Assembly (NCBI GenBank): GCA_023898405.1 | Contig: CP060221.1 | Location: forward strand, 2,247,501 to 2,311,500 | Length of the DNA: 64,000 bases | Source: Myxococcales bacterium | Lineage (GTDB): Bacteria; Myxococcota; UBA727; JABDBI01 | Direction: 5' to 3' | The notes under the pieces: generated by a model | Told to the model about the DNA's origin: nothing | The model's input: only the letters and a program-made list of their open reading frames with translations | The model's database searches: none | Part shown: positions 36,047-44,870 of the stretch, piece by piece | How positions within the stretch are numbered: position 1 is the stretch's first letter | Layout of the letters: every line of letters begins with the position of its first letter | Program-made: the position numbers and the translations under genes

Positions 36047-37671
36047 TTGTTAGCCTTCTTTTTTAATGGTTCAATATAGGCTTTTCTGAGGCCCAATAAA
36101 GATCCAGTAGGGTGAGCTTTAAAGTTATGCAGACGGATTTTATTGTAGATCACAATTTGGTCTTCATTCCAAAGGGGAATGTAGGGAAGTTCATCTAAAA
36201 GAATTTGTTCTATCTGGTGATAAAGCATTTTTCTTTCTTGCGGGGAAATAATTGAACGAGCTTGCTCAATTAATTTATCAACTTTTTGATTGCGATAGCC
36301 ATGGCGATTTCCTCCACTTCCGTCCAAGTCAGGAATATTTTCAGAATGATGCACCCAGTGGTATAAATCAGGCTCTGTAACCGGTACCCAAATAGCACTG
36401 AACAGATCAAAATTTCCTTGTTTCATATCTTGATACAATGCTCCCCAATCTTTTACTCGAATGTTTACTTCAATACCAATTTTGCCAAGATAATCAGCGT
36501 AAAGCTGAGCAATGCCTTGCCGCATACGATTAGGGGTCGTGGCAATAGTTAGCTGAAAACGAGGACGATGGCCGGATAATCGAGGAAAGCCTGCTTCATC
36601 AAGTTCTTTTTCTGCTTTTTTTGGATCATAGGCTGGAACTTTAAGACTTGGATCCTTTGCCCAATGTCCGTTGGGAATAAGGCCGCTGACTCTTTTTGCT
36701 GTGCCTAAGAGTATTTTTTCAATAATTTTATCAAAGTCGATTGCATGAGCGATGGCTTTCCTAACTTTTATAGAAGCAAGCGCCTTGTGAGTCAGGTAAG
36801 ACTCGCTATTTTCTTTATCGTTTTTTTTCGGACCACGCACGTTAATTGCGAGATATGAGTAGCCAGTTCCTGCAATCTGCTCGACATCGAGATAAGCTTG
36901 TTTTTTTAGTTCAAGAATATTTTGTGGGCTAATGTCACCTTGGACTAAGTCGGTTTTTTGTCCCATGAGCTCAAGCAAGCGCGTGTTCTCATCACGCACT
37001 ATCCGCACAAACAGAGGGTTTTTAGGAGCGCCTTCCCACCAGTCAGCAAAAGGCTCAAATATAATTTCTTCTTTGGCTTTGTTCCATTCTTTGACTTTAA
37101 AAGGACCAGAACCATTGTACTCATGACGGCATTCTTGAGAGCGGCCTAAACATGAATTTTTAGACACAATACCCAAGGCACAGATATCAGTTAAAAATGG
37201 TGCAAATACTTTTTTAAGTTCAAATATTACTTCGGTGGGAGAAATTTTTTGTATGTCCTTTAAGTAGTTAAATTTTTGTGCGTGAGGAGAGGATACATTT
37301 TTGCTGCTTAATTGATCAAAAGTATAGACGACGTCATCAGCGGTGATGGGAGTACCATCATGGAATTTAAGATTGGGATGTAAAGTGATCTTGAAGGTTT
37401 TTTCATCTAATATTTCAATGCTCTTTGCTAAAAAAGGCTGTGGGCTTAGATCATCACCTAATGTTAATAAAGGTGCGAAAACAAGCCCGCTTATGCGCAA
37501 TGAATTAGCAGAAGTCGCATAGCGAGCATCTAATGTTTCGATTGGAGACGAAACAGCAATATTGATAAAGCCAGTGTGATCGATTGGGTTGCTACAAGAT
37601 TTTGTACAGGAGCAAAAAAATATCGATGATAGGACTAAAATTGTCAGATATGCAAAAGTTTGAGCCCGCAT
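36043..37671 (-). CDS. Peptide ABC transporter substrate-binding lipoprotein (OppA/DppA family, SBP_bac_5)
   Basis: The 542-residue product has a signal peptide ending in a lipobox-like IFFCSC. The SBP_bac_5 fold is clear: IETLDARYATSANSLRI, LKFHDGTPITADDVVYTF, VRKAIAHAIDFDKI, LIPNGHWAKDP and the C-terminal IEQILLDELPYIPLW. Members bind peptides, nickel, sugars or wall peptides in the periplasm. The link to nagZ favours peptides or murein peptides, by inference. It is first in the minus-strand operon. Confidence 0.9.
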   Translation of the reverse strand: MRAQTFAYLTILVLSSIFFCSCTKSCSNPIDHTGFINIAVSSPIETLDARYATSANSLRISGLVFAPLLTLGDDLSPQPFLAKSIEILDEKTFKITLHPNLKFHDGTPITADDVVYTFDQLSSKNVSSPHAQKFNYLKDIQKISPTEVIFELKKVFAPFLTDICALGIVSKNSCLGRSQECRHEYNGSGPFKVKEWNKAKEEIIFEPFADWWEGAPKNPLFVRIVRDENTRLLELMGQKTDLVQGDISPQNILELKKQAYLDVEQIAGTGYSYLAINVRGPKKNDKENSESYLTHKALASIKVRKAIAHAIDFDKIIEKILLGTAKRVSGLIPNGHWAKDPSLKVPAYDPKKAEKELDEAGFPRLSGHRPRFQLTIATTPNRMRQGIAQLYADYLGKIGIEVNIRVKDWGALYQDMKQGNFDLFSAIWVPVTEPDLYHWVHHSENIPDLDGSGGNRHGYRNQKVDKLIEQARSIISPQERKMLYHQIEQILLDELPYIPLWNEDQIVIYNKIRLHNFKAHPTGSLLGLRKAYIEPLKKKANN

Positions 37672-37909
37672 CTATTGTTCCTCGAATATCGATGGATGTT
37701 AATCGATCCACTCTTATTGTCATGAGTCCTAGCTTACTTTATAAGCGCCTTCACCACATCTTATACTTCCTACTCCAACAGAGCGGATTTTGTACAAAAA
37801 GTCACGTGGGTTTTCTAGGCGATTTTTAAAGGGATTGAAAATTTTGTTGTTTTAAAACTGTAAGGCGAAAAATAGCTTTGCTGAGCAAAATTTTTATATT
37901 ATTTGTTAT

Positions 37910-39298
37910 ATGAAAAAAAGTTTTATTATACTATCTGGATTTTTTTTCTGTCGTTTTCTATCGGCGCAGATGTTTGCCTTGCCTGAGAGCCTTAGAGTAG
38001 GAGTAGATTTTTGGATAAAAATCTATGCTCACTATGACAGTCACCAGGCAGTTTTTTATGATACTCAGACCTACACTATCTATGATGTTCTTGATTTACC
38101 AAAAATTTCCAAGGAGATCAGTTCGCCAAAATATAAAGATGATGTGAAAAAGCATTATACAAAAATTGCAGACGCTCTCGAAATGTTGACAAGCAAAAGT
38201 CGCTCCAATACATTGGATCCGCTTCAGAAAAAACTTGATGTTATCATAAAAAAAAACAAGCTTGAAAATATAGCAGATTTGTCTGCTCGCTTGCGTAATC
38301 AAAATGGCCTAAAAAGTCAGTTTGAGCTTGGGCTTAAGATGTCTGGGCGTTACATCGATGAAGTAGAAGCGCTACTTAAATCCCAGGGGCTTCCGACTGA
38401 TCTGGTCGCTTTGGTGTTTGTAGAATCGCTTTGGAATATTAATGCGGTTTCTCACGCAGGTGCATCAGGCCCATGGGGTATTGTCAAAGAAACAGCTCGG
38501 CTTTCGGGAATTCATGTTAATCGTTTTACCGATGAACGCCTAGATCCGGTGATTGCGACTATGGCTGCGGCTCAATATTTAAAGAAGGCTAAGGAAGGAC
38601 TTGGAGAGTGGCCCTTAGCCATAACTTCCTACAACTATGGTTATCCTGGCATGTTGAGAGCTGTGGCAGGCCTCAATACCAAAAAAATTGATGTGATAAT
38701 CGATCAGCATGACTCACCCATATTTGGTTATGCATCAAAAAATTATTATCAAGAATTCAAAGCTGCGCTCTATATCTATCAGAATCGCGAAAAATATTTT
38801 CCCAATCTCACCAAGGAGCAACCGTGGAATTATGAATTGGTACAAGTCTTAAGACCTGTGTCGATAAAAGCTCTTCTTTCAAGCAAGGCAGTGAGTAAAG
38901 ATGATTTAAGGGAGTATAATCCGGGACTTACGAAGTATACCCTCGAAGGAGATGAAGTTATTCCTGGGAATTACACGCTGCGGATTCCTAAAGGAAAATC
39001 AAAGCTTTTCTATGAACGCCTCAAAACCATTCCTGCCAAAAAGCGTGAGCGAGCAAAGTGGAAAATAAGCACAAAATATCACGCTAAAGGGCATGAAAGT
39101 CTTGAAATTATAAGCAAAAAAATTGGTGTCATCCCCGACTATATAGCTGAAAAACTGGGAGAATCACCAAAATACAAACCCAAAGGCGTTATCAATATTC
39201 GTTCCCATAGTTATGCCTTCACTCAGCTTAAAAACATTGCTGACAATATTATAGCTACGCTTAGACCAACAAAAATCGCTGACAGAATAAAACCTTAG
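37910..39298 (+). CDS. Exported lytic transglycosylase (SLT/MltD type)
   Basis: The 462-residue product has a signal peptide and an SLT domain at about residues 155-300: LPTDLVALVFVESLWN with catalytic E172, NAVSHAGASGPWGIVK, and AITSYNYGYPGM. The C-terminal 100 residues include a weak LysM-like unit (YHAKGHESLEIISKKIGV...). It should cleave glycan strands of peptidoglycan to 1,6-anhydro ends, producing substrates for the recycling that NagZ performs in the cytoplasm. It is divergent from the Opp operon. Confidence 0.85.
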   Translation: MKKSFIILSGFFFCRFLSAQMFALPESLRVGVDFWIKIYAHYDSHQAVFYDTQTYTIYDVLDLPKISKEISSPKYKDDVKKHYTKIADALEMLTSKSRSNTLDPLQKKLDVIIKKNKLENIADLSARLRNQNGLKSQFELGLKMSGRYIDEVEALLKSQGLPTDLVALVFVESLWNINAVSHAGASGPWGIVKETARLSGIHVNRFTDERLDPVIATMAAAQYLKKAKEGLGEWPLAITSYNYGYPGMLRAVAGLNTKKIDVIIDQHDSPIFGYASKNYYQEFKAALYIYQNREKYFPNLTKEQPWNYELVQVLRPVSIKALLSSKAVSKDDLREYNPGLTKYTLEGDEVIPGNYTLRIPKGKSKLFYERLKTIPAKKRERAKWKISTKYHAKGHESLEIISKKIGVIPDYIAEKLGESPKYKPKGVINIRSHSYAFTQLKNIADNIIATLRPTKIADRIKP

Positions 39299-39315
39299 GG
39301 AGTATTTTGAAAAGT

Positions 39316-39339
39316 CCAGTTAATTTCGGGAATTGGTAT
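39316..39339. repeat. Fragment of the dispersed palindromic repeat
   Basis: CCAGTTAATTTC.GG..TTGGTAT matches the right ends of copies 1 and 2, and lies 18 bases after the transglycosylase stop. Only the right arm is recognisable. Confidence 0.35.
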
Positions 39340-39388
39340 GAAATTTAGAAGTTAGCAAAGAGCTCTTGTATGAGCTAATTTGAGTGCT

Positions 39389-40435
39389 ATGAAATTATCG
39401 ATGAAATCAGCAAAAATGGGTTCAAATATCAAACTTAAGCATGTGCAGGCTTGCATGCTTGATGAGTCGCAGTATCAAAAGACAACTGGTCTAGAACTGA
39501 TTGATTTAGAAAACGAAAGTGCTGCAGAAATAAATCTTGATGACGTGAATATCGAGACAAGTTTCTTGGGACACCATTTAAAAGCTCCCTTGATGATTGC
39601 GCCAATGACTGGGGGAATGGAGCTTGGGTCCTTTTTGAATCAAAGATGGGCTCAAGCTGCTGAGCACTTTGGCCTGGCATTTGGCGTAGGAAGTCAGCGT
39701 TTGGCGCTAGAAAATGAGGAAGTTCGCAATTCTTTTGTGGTGAGGCAGTACGCCAAAACAGCTCTTATTTTTGCGAACTTAGGTGCAGCGCAATTGGTGT
39801 CGGGTCTCAACCTGCAGGATGCCTTGCGTGCCGTCGATATGATTGAAGCTGATGCACTATTTATTCATCTCAACCCACTTCAGGAAATGTGTCAGAAACG
39901 AGGTGACAAGAATTTTAGCGGTGTGCTTCGTGCTATCTCTTCTTTGGTGATCGAGTGCAAAAGGCGCTCGATTCCGGTTTTGGTACGTGAGGTAGGTTTT
40001 GGTCTTAGCTCCAGGTCGGTAAGGGCTCTGATCAATACAGGGATAGATGGAATCGATTGTGCAGGGGCGGGCGGAACTTCGTGGTCGAAGGTTGAATCTT
40101 TGTGTGCTTCCGATGAATCGATGCGACGATTGGGTAAAGTTTTTGGCGAGTGGGGAATAAAAACAGCAGATTCCATTCGTAATGTACGCGCAGTGGATAA
40201 ACAAATTCCTTTAATCGCAACAGGTGGTATCAGAAGTGGTCTTGATATTGCCAAAGCTCTTTATTTAGGAGCAGATATTGCAGCTATGGCACAGCCCTTT
40301 TTGCACGCTGCCATGGGGAAAGAAACCGACCTAGAAAATTGTATTGAACAAATTTTATTGGAGTTTAAAGTAGCTCTTGCAGCCGCAGGCAAACACTCGA
40401 TCGAGGAGTTAAAGTTGCCCACTCAGATAAGCTAA
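39389..40435 (+). CDS. fni: Type 2 isopentenyl-diphosphate delta-isomerase
   Basis: The protein matches the FMN- and NADPH-dependent type 2 enzyme: KLKHVQACM...KTTGLELID near the start, PLMIAPMTGG, FGVGSQR, HLNPLQE with the catalytic Gln, the GIDGIDCAGAGGTSW phosphate region, and IATGGIRSG for FMN. It interconverts IPP and DMAPP for isoprenoid synthesis. Several starts are possible (TTG 39380, ATG 39389, ATG 39401) and no SD decides; 39389 gives 348 residues, near the usual length. It is apparently monocistronic. Confidence 0.95.
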   Translation: MKLSMKSAKMGSNIKLKHVQACMLDESQYQKTTGLELIDLENESAAEINLDDVNIETSFLGHHLKAPLMIAPMTGGMELGSFLNQRWAQAAEHFGLAFGVGSQRLALENEEVRNSFVVRQYAKTALIFANLGAAQLVSGLNLQDALRAVDMIEADALFIHLNPLQEMCQKRGDKNFSGVLRAISSLVIECKRRSIPVLVREVGFGLSSRSVRALINTGIDGIDCAGAGGTSWSKVESLCASDESMRRLGKVFGEWGIKTADSIRNVRAVDKQIPLIATGGIRSGLDIAKALYLGADIAAMAQPFLHAAMGKETDLENCIEQILLEFKVALAAAGKHSIEELKLPTQIS

Positions 40436-40519
40436 AAGTTTCACTAGCCGAGTTATCGCAAAGATCATAATGAAAAATTAATTCCCGATTATTAGGTAAG
40501 AATAATTTGGAGTTAATAT

Positions 40520-41140
40520 ATGCGGACTTTTGTAATTATCTTATTTTTTCTAGCGAATGCGAATATGCTTTCAGCCGAAAAAGCGCTTATCAATACAGCC
40601 GAATTTTTGGGAGTAGGAAAAATTAAAACTTCACCAGATTTTATCAGTATTGTTTTTAATATTAACTCCGAAATTAAAACTCAATATGATGCGGAAGCAA
40701 ACGTTATTGTTATAAGTTTAATTGAGACAGATATTAAGAAAATTTTTTGTGAGCTAAGAAAGCGGGGCGTTAAAATATTTGGTCTGACATATCGTGATCC
40801 CAGTACAACTCAAGAAACAACAGAGCAATTGAACGCACTTGATATAGAATTTGATCCCGTGCCTGCTAATCTTTCTTCTGAAATAAGAGCCACACTGAAC
40901 ATGCATGATTGCGGAGTTATTTTTGCCAACGATGGCATGGGGGAATACTGGACAGGTGATAAAGGTGTTTATGCAAGTGTTTTGCTTAACGCAGTTTTTC
41001 AAACAAAACTTGGCCAAAAAAATATTATTGCCTATTTTGCCGATGATAGAAATGAGGCAGTAAAAGAATGGAATTATCAAATGCAACAACAAGGCATTTC
41101 CTTTATCAGCTTTTTATTTTTAGCAGTTCTAAGTGAGTAG
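40520..41140 (+). CDS. Exported DUF2608-like HAD-fold protein lacking the catalytic Asp pair
   Basis: The 206-residue product has a signal peptide (MRTFVIILFFLANANMLSA). KRGVKIFGLTYRDPSTTQETTEQLNAL, CGVIFANDGM, KGVYASVLL and NIIAYFADDRNEAV follow the order of the HAD-like DUF2608 family, known mainly from intracellular bacteria such as Legionella and chlamydiae. Where HAD phosphatases have DxD(x)T, this one reads F46-N47-I-N49-S, so both aspartates are replaced and phosphatase activity is unlikely. GGAG precedes the ATG. Family membership is my recognition of the pattern and is not certain. Confidence 0.55.
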   Translation: MRTFVIILFFLANANMLSAEKALINTAEFLGVGKIKTSPDFISIVFNINSEIKTQYDAEANVIVISLIETDIKKIFCELRKRGVKIFGLTYRDPSTTQETTEQLNALDIEFDPVPANLSSEIRATLNMHDCGVIFANDGMGEYWTGDKGVYASVLLNAVFQTKLGQKNIIAYFADDRNEAVKEWNYQMQQQGISFISFLFLAVLSE

Positions 41141-41283
41141 TCTTTGCTTGTAGCTAAAAAATATGCGGCATGTGGTTGGAGAGATGAAAACTACTCTGTT
41201 TAAAAATTATTTTTACTGTTTCCTAGCCAAAAGCTGCCACTAAAAACTATTGATAGGTGTAAATTATTGCGTTTGGATAAATA

Positions 41284-42141
41284 ATGAACTTCCTATTTAA
41301 ATCAATTGTTTTTGTAGCTCTACTTGCGATGAGACTTTCAGCTTTAGAGAGTTTTCCAGTTAATGAACTGATGAACGATGGGTGTATGGAACCTATTGAA
41401 ACACACTCTGCTGAGCTTGCACAGTTTAATCAGCTTTGTTTTCCTTCTCATCAAAATAATTTTAGAGAATTGAATGTGCCAGACAGGGTACTTAATTGGG
41501 GCAGCAATGGCTTGCTTGGAAAAACTTGGCAGTTTAATGAAGATGTTTGCAATCAATTTTATTATTCACTGTTTAAGGCTATCTCTTCGGCATACTCAGA
41601 AATTTATTTAAGCCCTCATGATTTATTTCATGCTCATTTGGTAGGCTATGGAGCTGATAAAAATAAGTTATCGATGGTGTTTCATGCCAAAGAATATCCT
41701 AGTGACGCAGAGGCTATCAAAAATTATTATCAGGTAGAGAGTGAAAAATTTTCTGTAGGCTCCAGAGCTTTTGAAAAAAGAAATTTTTTATATCTGAGTC
41801 ATGATGGAGAAAATAAAATTTATATAATGAATAACCAAGGGCAATGCCAAGAATATTTTTCATCAAAAAATATCAACACAATCAGTGAAAAGAAAATTGC
41901 CCAAAATTTGCTCAATGGAAGAAAGTTAGGTGATGTAAATGTTTTTCTGCCGGCCAATCTTCCACGTATCAACTATAAATTTTATGCAGGAATGAACGAG
42001 TATACTGCTGAGCTCGAGCATGATCTAGAAGCAGTCCATACAGGCAAAAGTCTACTACAACGAGTCCAAAGCAATGCAATCGTTAATGTTTGGACTGCAT
42101 CGCTTTCAAGTTATGTTATTTATTTTTTGACAGGGCTTTAG
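41284..42141 (+). CDS. Exported protein, unknown
   Basis: The 285-residue product has a signal peptide (residues 1-21, ending RLSA) and a mixed alpha/beta mature part with a few cysteines (DGCMEP, QLCFPS, EDVCNQ). I recognise no motif or family. It follows the DUF2608-like gene, and both encode exported proteins of modest size. Its last 26 bases overlap convergently the end of the putP gene. The upstream SD is weak. Confidence 0.6.
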   Translation: MNFLFKSIVFVALLAMRLSALESFPVNELMNDGCMEPIETHSAELAQFNQLCFPSHQNNFRELNVPDRVLNWGSNGLLGKTWQFNEDVCNQFYYSLFKAISSAYSEIYLSPHDLFHAHLVGYGADKNKLSMVFHAKEYPSDAEAIKNYYQVESEKFSVGSRAFEKRNFLYLSHDGENKIYIMNNQGQCQEYFSSKNINTISEKKIAQNLLNGRKLGDVNVFLPANLPRINYKFYAGMNEYTAELEHDLEAVHTGKSLLQRVQSNAIVNVWTASLSSYVIYFLTGL

Positions 42142-43534
42142 CTGTTTTGTGCTCATAGAGGGACACAAGCAAAATGGCTCCCCCTCCAGCAATAAAACCG
42201 GGAATGGTAGCTGAAATACTACTGTCGAGCCATATCCAGCATAGCCCCACGGCTCCCCCAAAAAGCATTCCAAAAATGGCTGCATTTTTTGTGAGTTTGT
42301 TGAAATAAAGAGTTGCTATCACTAATGGGCCGAAGGCCGAGCCCATACCAACCCAACAATAATAAACCAGCTCATAGATGGAAGAAATTTTCATAAGAGC
42401 AACACCCAGGGCAATCAGGCACGTAGCGACAGCTCCAAGGCGAGATGCCAGTATAATTTTTTTATCACTGGCATTTTTCTTTTTGAGCACTCCATAAAAA
42501 TCTTCTGCCACAACACTTGCGATTACCAGTATCTGTGAGTCTACTGTTGAAAGTGTGGCAGCAAGAATGGCGCACAAAATAAATGACGCAAAGAAAGGCG
42601 AAAACAAAGAATTGACCATATCTACAAATATTATTTCTGCATTGCTGGGCGGTGTTTGGAAAAAATGATGTGCAGCAATACCAACCAAAACAGCCCCTCC
42701 CAAAGCCAAAATTTGCCATAATGTGCCCAACCACTTACTCTTAGAAATCTCGTCGGGATTGCGAATAGCCATAAATTTATTGAGGATATGAGGTTGACCA
42801 AAATAGCCGACACCCCACCCAAAGGCCAGCGTGATACTAGTAAGAATACTTGATGTGTCAAAGGTCCATAAATTTTTTGAGATAGCGCCAAAGATAATTT
42901 GTGGGCTTTGAGAGCCATCGCTCAATAAAATCAAAACTGGCACAGAAATGATGACAACAAGTAAGAATATGCCTTGAAAAAAATCTGTATAGCAAACGGC
43001 GGTGAATCCTCCGATGCTGATATAGATTAGAACGGCAAAGATGGCGGCTGTGCAACCAATAGCATAGTTAAGTCCAAAGATTGATTCAAATAAATAGCCC
43101 ATGCCGGTAATGCCTGCAGAGACGTAAAGGGTGAGAAAAATCATGGAAAAAATGGCGCCCAATATTCTCAGTGATTTAGCATTGGTGCCAAGGCGCCTGT
43201 CAAAAAATGTTGGGAGAGTAAGGCTGTCAAAATGCTCTGTAGCTCGTCTCAATTTGGGAGCAATAAAGTGCCAGTTAAGAAACATAAAAAGTATGAGACC
43301 TACAGCAGTCCAAATGTGAATTAAACCCTCCTTGTAGATAGCCATGGGAAGGCCCATAAACAGCCAAACGCTCATATCACTGGCATTGGCAGAAATAGCG
43401 GTGACCCAATAATTAAGCCCGCGGTTTCCTAAAATATAGCCCTCTGCTGAGCGGTTTTTTCTTGTTGAAAAAATGCCTATTGATAGTAATATAAATATAT
43501 ATAATAAAAATGCTGTTAATGAAGTAAGTTGCAT
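42116..43534 (-). CDS. putP: Sodium:proline symporter (PutP, SSS family)
   Basis: The 472-residue, roughly 12-13-helix membrane protein matches PutP-type sodium:solute symporters: GYILGNRGLNYWVTAISANASDMSVWLFMGLP, LTLPTFFDRR, ISIGGFTAVCYTDFFQG and AILAATLSTVDSQILV with the Na2-site Ser/Thr residues. It imports proline with Na+. Related SSS carriers take pantothenate or other solutes, but the N-terminal sequence favours proline. It is convergent with the gene upstream on the plus strand. Confidence 0.88.
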   Translation of the reverse strand: MQLTSLTAFLLYIFILLSIGIFSTRKNRSAEGYILGNRGLNYWVTAISANASDMSVWLFMGLPMAIYKEGLIHIWTAVGLILFMFLNWHFIAPKLRRATEHFDSLTLPTFFDRRLGTNAKSLRILGAIFSMIFLTLYVSAGITGMGYLFESIFGLNYAIGCTAAIFAVLIYISIGGFTAVCYTDFFQGIFLLVVIISVPVLILLSDGSQSPQIIFGAISKNLWTFDTSSILTSITLAFGWGVGYFGQPHILNKFMAIRNPDEISKSKWLGTLWQILALGGAVLVGIAAHHFFQTPPSNAEIIFVDMVNSLFSPFFASFILCAILAATLSTVDSQILVIASVVAEDFYGVLKKKNASDKKIILASRLGAVATCLIALGVALMKISSIYELVYYCWVGMGSAFGPLVIATLYFNKLTKNAAIFGMLFGGAVGLCWIWLDSSISATIPGFIAGGGAILLVSLYEHKTAKALSKNK

Positions 43535-43562
43535 GTATTACCCTTAATGACAGGTGAGAATA

Positions 43563-43591
43563 TTGACACTATCAAATCATTTGGGTAGGGG
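43563..43591 (+). promoter_or_regulatory. Possible promoter of rpsU
   Basis: A consensus TTGACA (43563-43568) is followed after 17 bases by TAGGGG, a poor -10. It is about 45-75 bases upstream of the rpsU start. Confidence 0.3.
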
Positions 43592-43638
43592 GTGCATGGT
43601 GAAGAATTTTTTTAGGGTTGTTGGGGAGGTGAGTGTTA

Positions 43639-43848
43639 GTGACCAGAATTACTATAAGAGAAGGCGAATCATTTGAGCGAGCTCTTAAGCGTTTTAAAAA
43701 ACGGGTAGAACAAGCAGGTGTACTCAAAGAAGTGCGCAAGCGCGAATTCCATGTTAAAAAATCAGTTTCAGAAAAGCTCAAAAAACGTGCAGCTGAGGCT
43801 CGATCGCGTAAACGTCAGAAACGAATGGCACAACGAGGCTTTAACTAG
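43639..43848 (+). CDS. rpsU: 30S ribosomal protein bS21
   Basis: The small basic protein contains ITIREGESFERALKRFKKRVEQAG, the bS21 core, and a Lys/Arg-rich tail. GGAGG (43625-43629) is only three bases from GTG 43633 but nine from GTG 43639. The latter gives 69 residues starting (f)M-TRITIREGESF, close to other bS21 proteins. bS21 joins the 30S platform and helps initiation. A strong terminator follows. Confidence 0.93.
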   Translation: MTRITIREGESFERALKRFKKRVEQAGVLKEVRKREFHVKKSVSEKLKKRAAEARSRKRQKRMAQRGFN

Positions 43849-43871
43849 GCCGTTGTTTTCATTTTGCTGAG

Positions 43872-43903
43872 CCCACATCCATTGAGTGATGTGGGTTTTT
43901 TTT
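43872..43903 (+). terminator. Intrinsic terminator after rpsU
   Basis: CCCACATC (43872-43879) pairs perfectly with GATGTGGG (43888-43895), followed by T8. The ribF start codon lies only 11 bases beyond, so ribF depends on read-through or on a promoter overlapping rpsU. Confidence 0.9.
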
Positions 43904-43913
43904 GGTGAACGCC

Positions 43914-44870
43914 ATGAAAGTATTTTATTCATGCAATGAACTGGGTGATTTTTTGAAGGGTGGCACAATTGCCATTGGCAATTTTGATGGTGTTCACTTG
44001 GGACACCAAGCTTTAATTCACAAAGTCAATGAAATAAAAGGTCATCATCCAGGAGGTGTTTTAAGTTTTGAGCCTCACATACAACAGTTTTTAAGCCCAA
44101 AAAAAGATTTTTTTCGTTTGATGAGTGGGCACCATAAAATACAAGAGCTTCGAAATTATGCTTTGGATGTGGTGGTGATACATATTTTGGACCGAAATTT
44201 TTTATCCCTCAGCCCGGCTGAATTTGTCACAAAAATTTTGAAGAAACAACTTAAAGTTGATCACGTGGTAGTAGGAGAGGATTTTTCATTTGGATCTCGA
44301 GCTCAGGGGAATATCAGTGATCTTGTGAGCTTAGCTAAAAAAGTGGATATCCATGTGCACGTGGTACCTGATCTAATGGTAGAAAAACAACGGTGCTCCT
44401 CTTCTGCCATCAGAAAGAATTTAATGTCAGGAGAACTGAATATCGCTCGCTGCATGTTGGGACGTTCTTATTCTTTATTTGGCAAAGTACAAGCAGATCA
44501 AAAAATGGGTGCTCAACTAGGTTTTGCAACGGCAAATCTTAGGCCTTTAAATTTTTATTTGAAGCGAGGGGTTTATGCCTCGATGACTCGAGTGTTCAAT
44601 AAAGATGGCCATCAAGATTTTTTGAGTGCAACAAATGTAGGGGTACGACCAAGTATAAGTGCAGCAGAAGAGTTGGTAGTTGAAACTCACTGCCTCGATC
44701 AGCTTTTGGAGTTGAACCAAAAAAATCTCGAAATATTCTTTATAGCTTTCCTGCGTGAAGAAATTAAATTCCCATGCCTTAAGGCATTGCAGGAGCAAGT
44801 ACAAAAGGACTTTCAAGCGGTTCGTCAATTATTTCTTCTTCATCCACATCGCTTTGATTGTTCACACTAA
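43914..44870 (+). CDS. ribF: Bifunctional riboflavin kinase/FAD synthetase
   Basis: The frame is open from TTG 43902, but that lies in the T-run of the rpsU terminator. ATG 43914 gives MKVFYSCNELGDF and 318 residues. The N-terminal FAD synthetase half has IGNFDGVHLGH and VGEDFSFG. The C-terminal riboflavin kinase half has GFATANL..., RGVYAS and NVGVRPS. The enzyme makes FMN and FAD from riboflavin, cofactors needed by Fni and the flavoenzymes here. The last 92 bases overlap, on the opposite strand, the end of sctV. Confidence 0.93.
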   Translation: MKVFYSCNELGDFLKGGTIAIGNFDGVHLGHQALIHKVNEIKGHHPGGVLSFEPHIQQFLSPKKDFFRLMSGHHKIQELRNYALDVVVIHILDRNFLSLSPAEFVTKILKKQLKVDHVVVGEDFSFGSRAQGNISDLVSLAKKVDIHVHVVPDLMVEKQRCSSSAIRKNLMSGELNIARCMLGRSYSLFGKVQADQKMGAQLGFATANLRPLNFYLKRGVYASMTRVFNKDGHQDFLSATNVGVRPSISAAEELVVETHCLDQLLELNQKNLEIFFIAFLREEIKFPCLKALQEQVQKDFQAVRQLFLLHPHRFDCSH

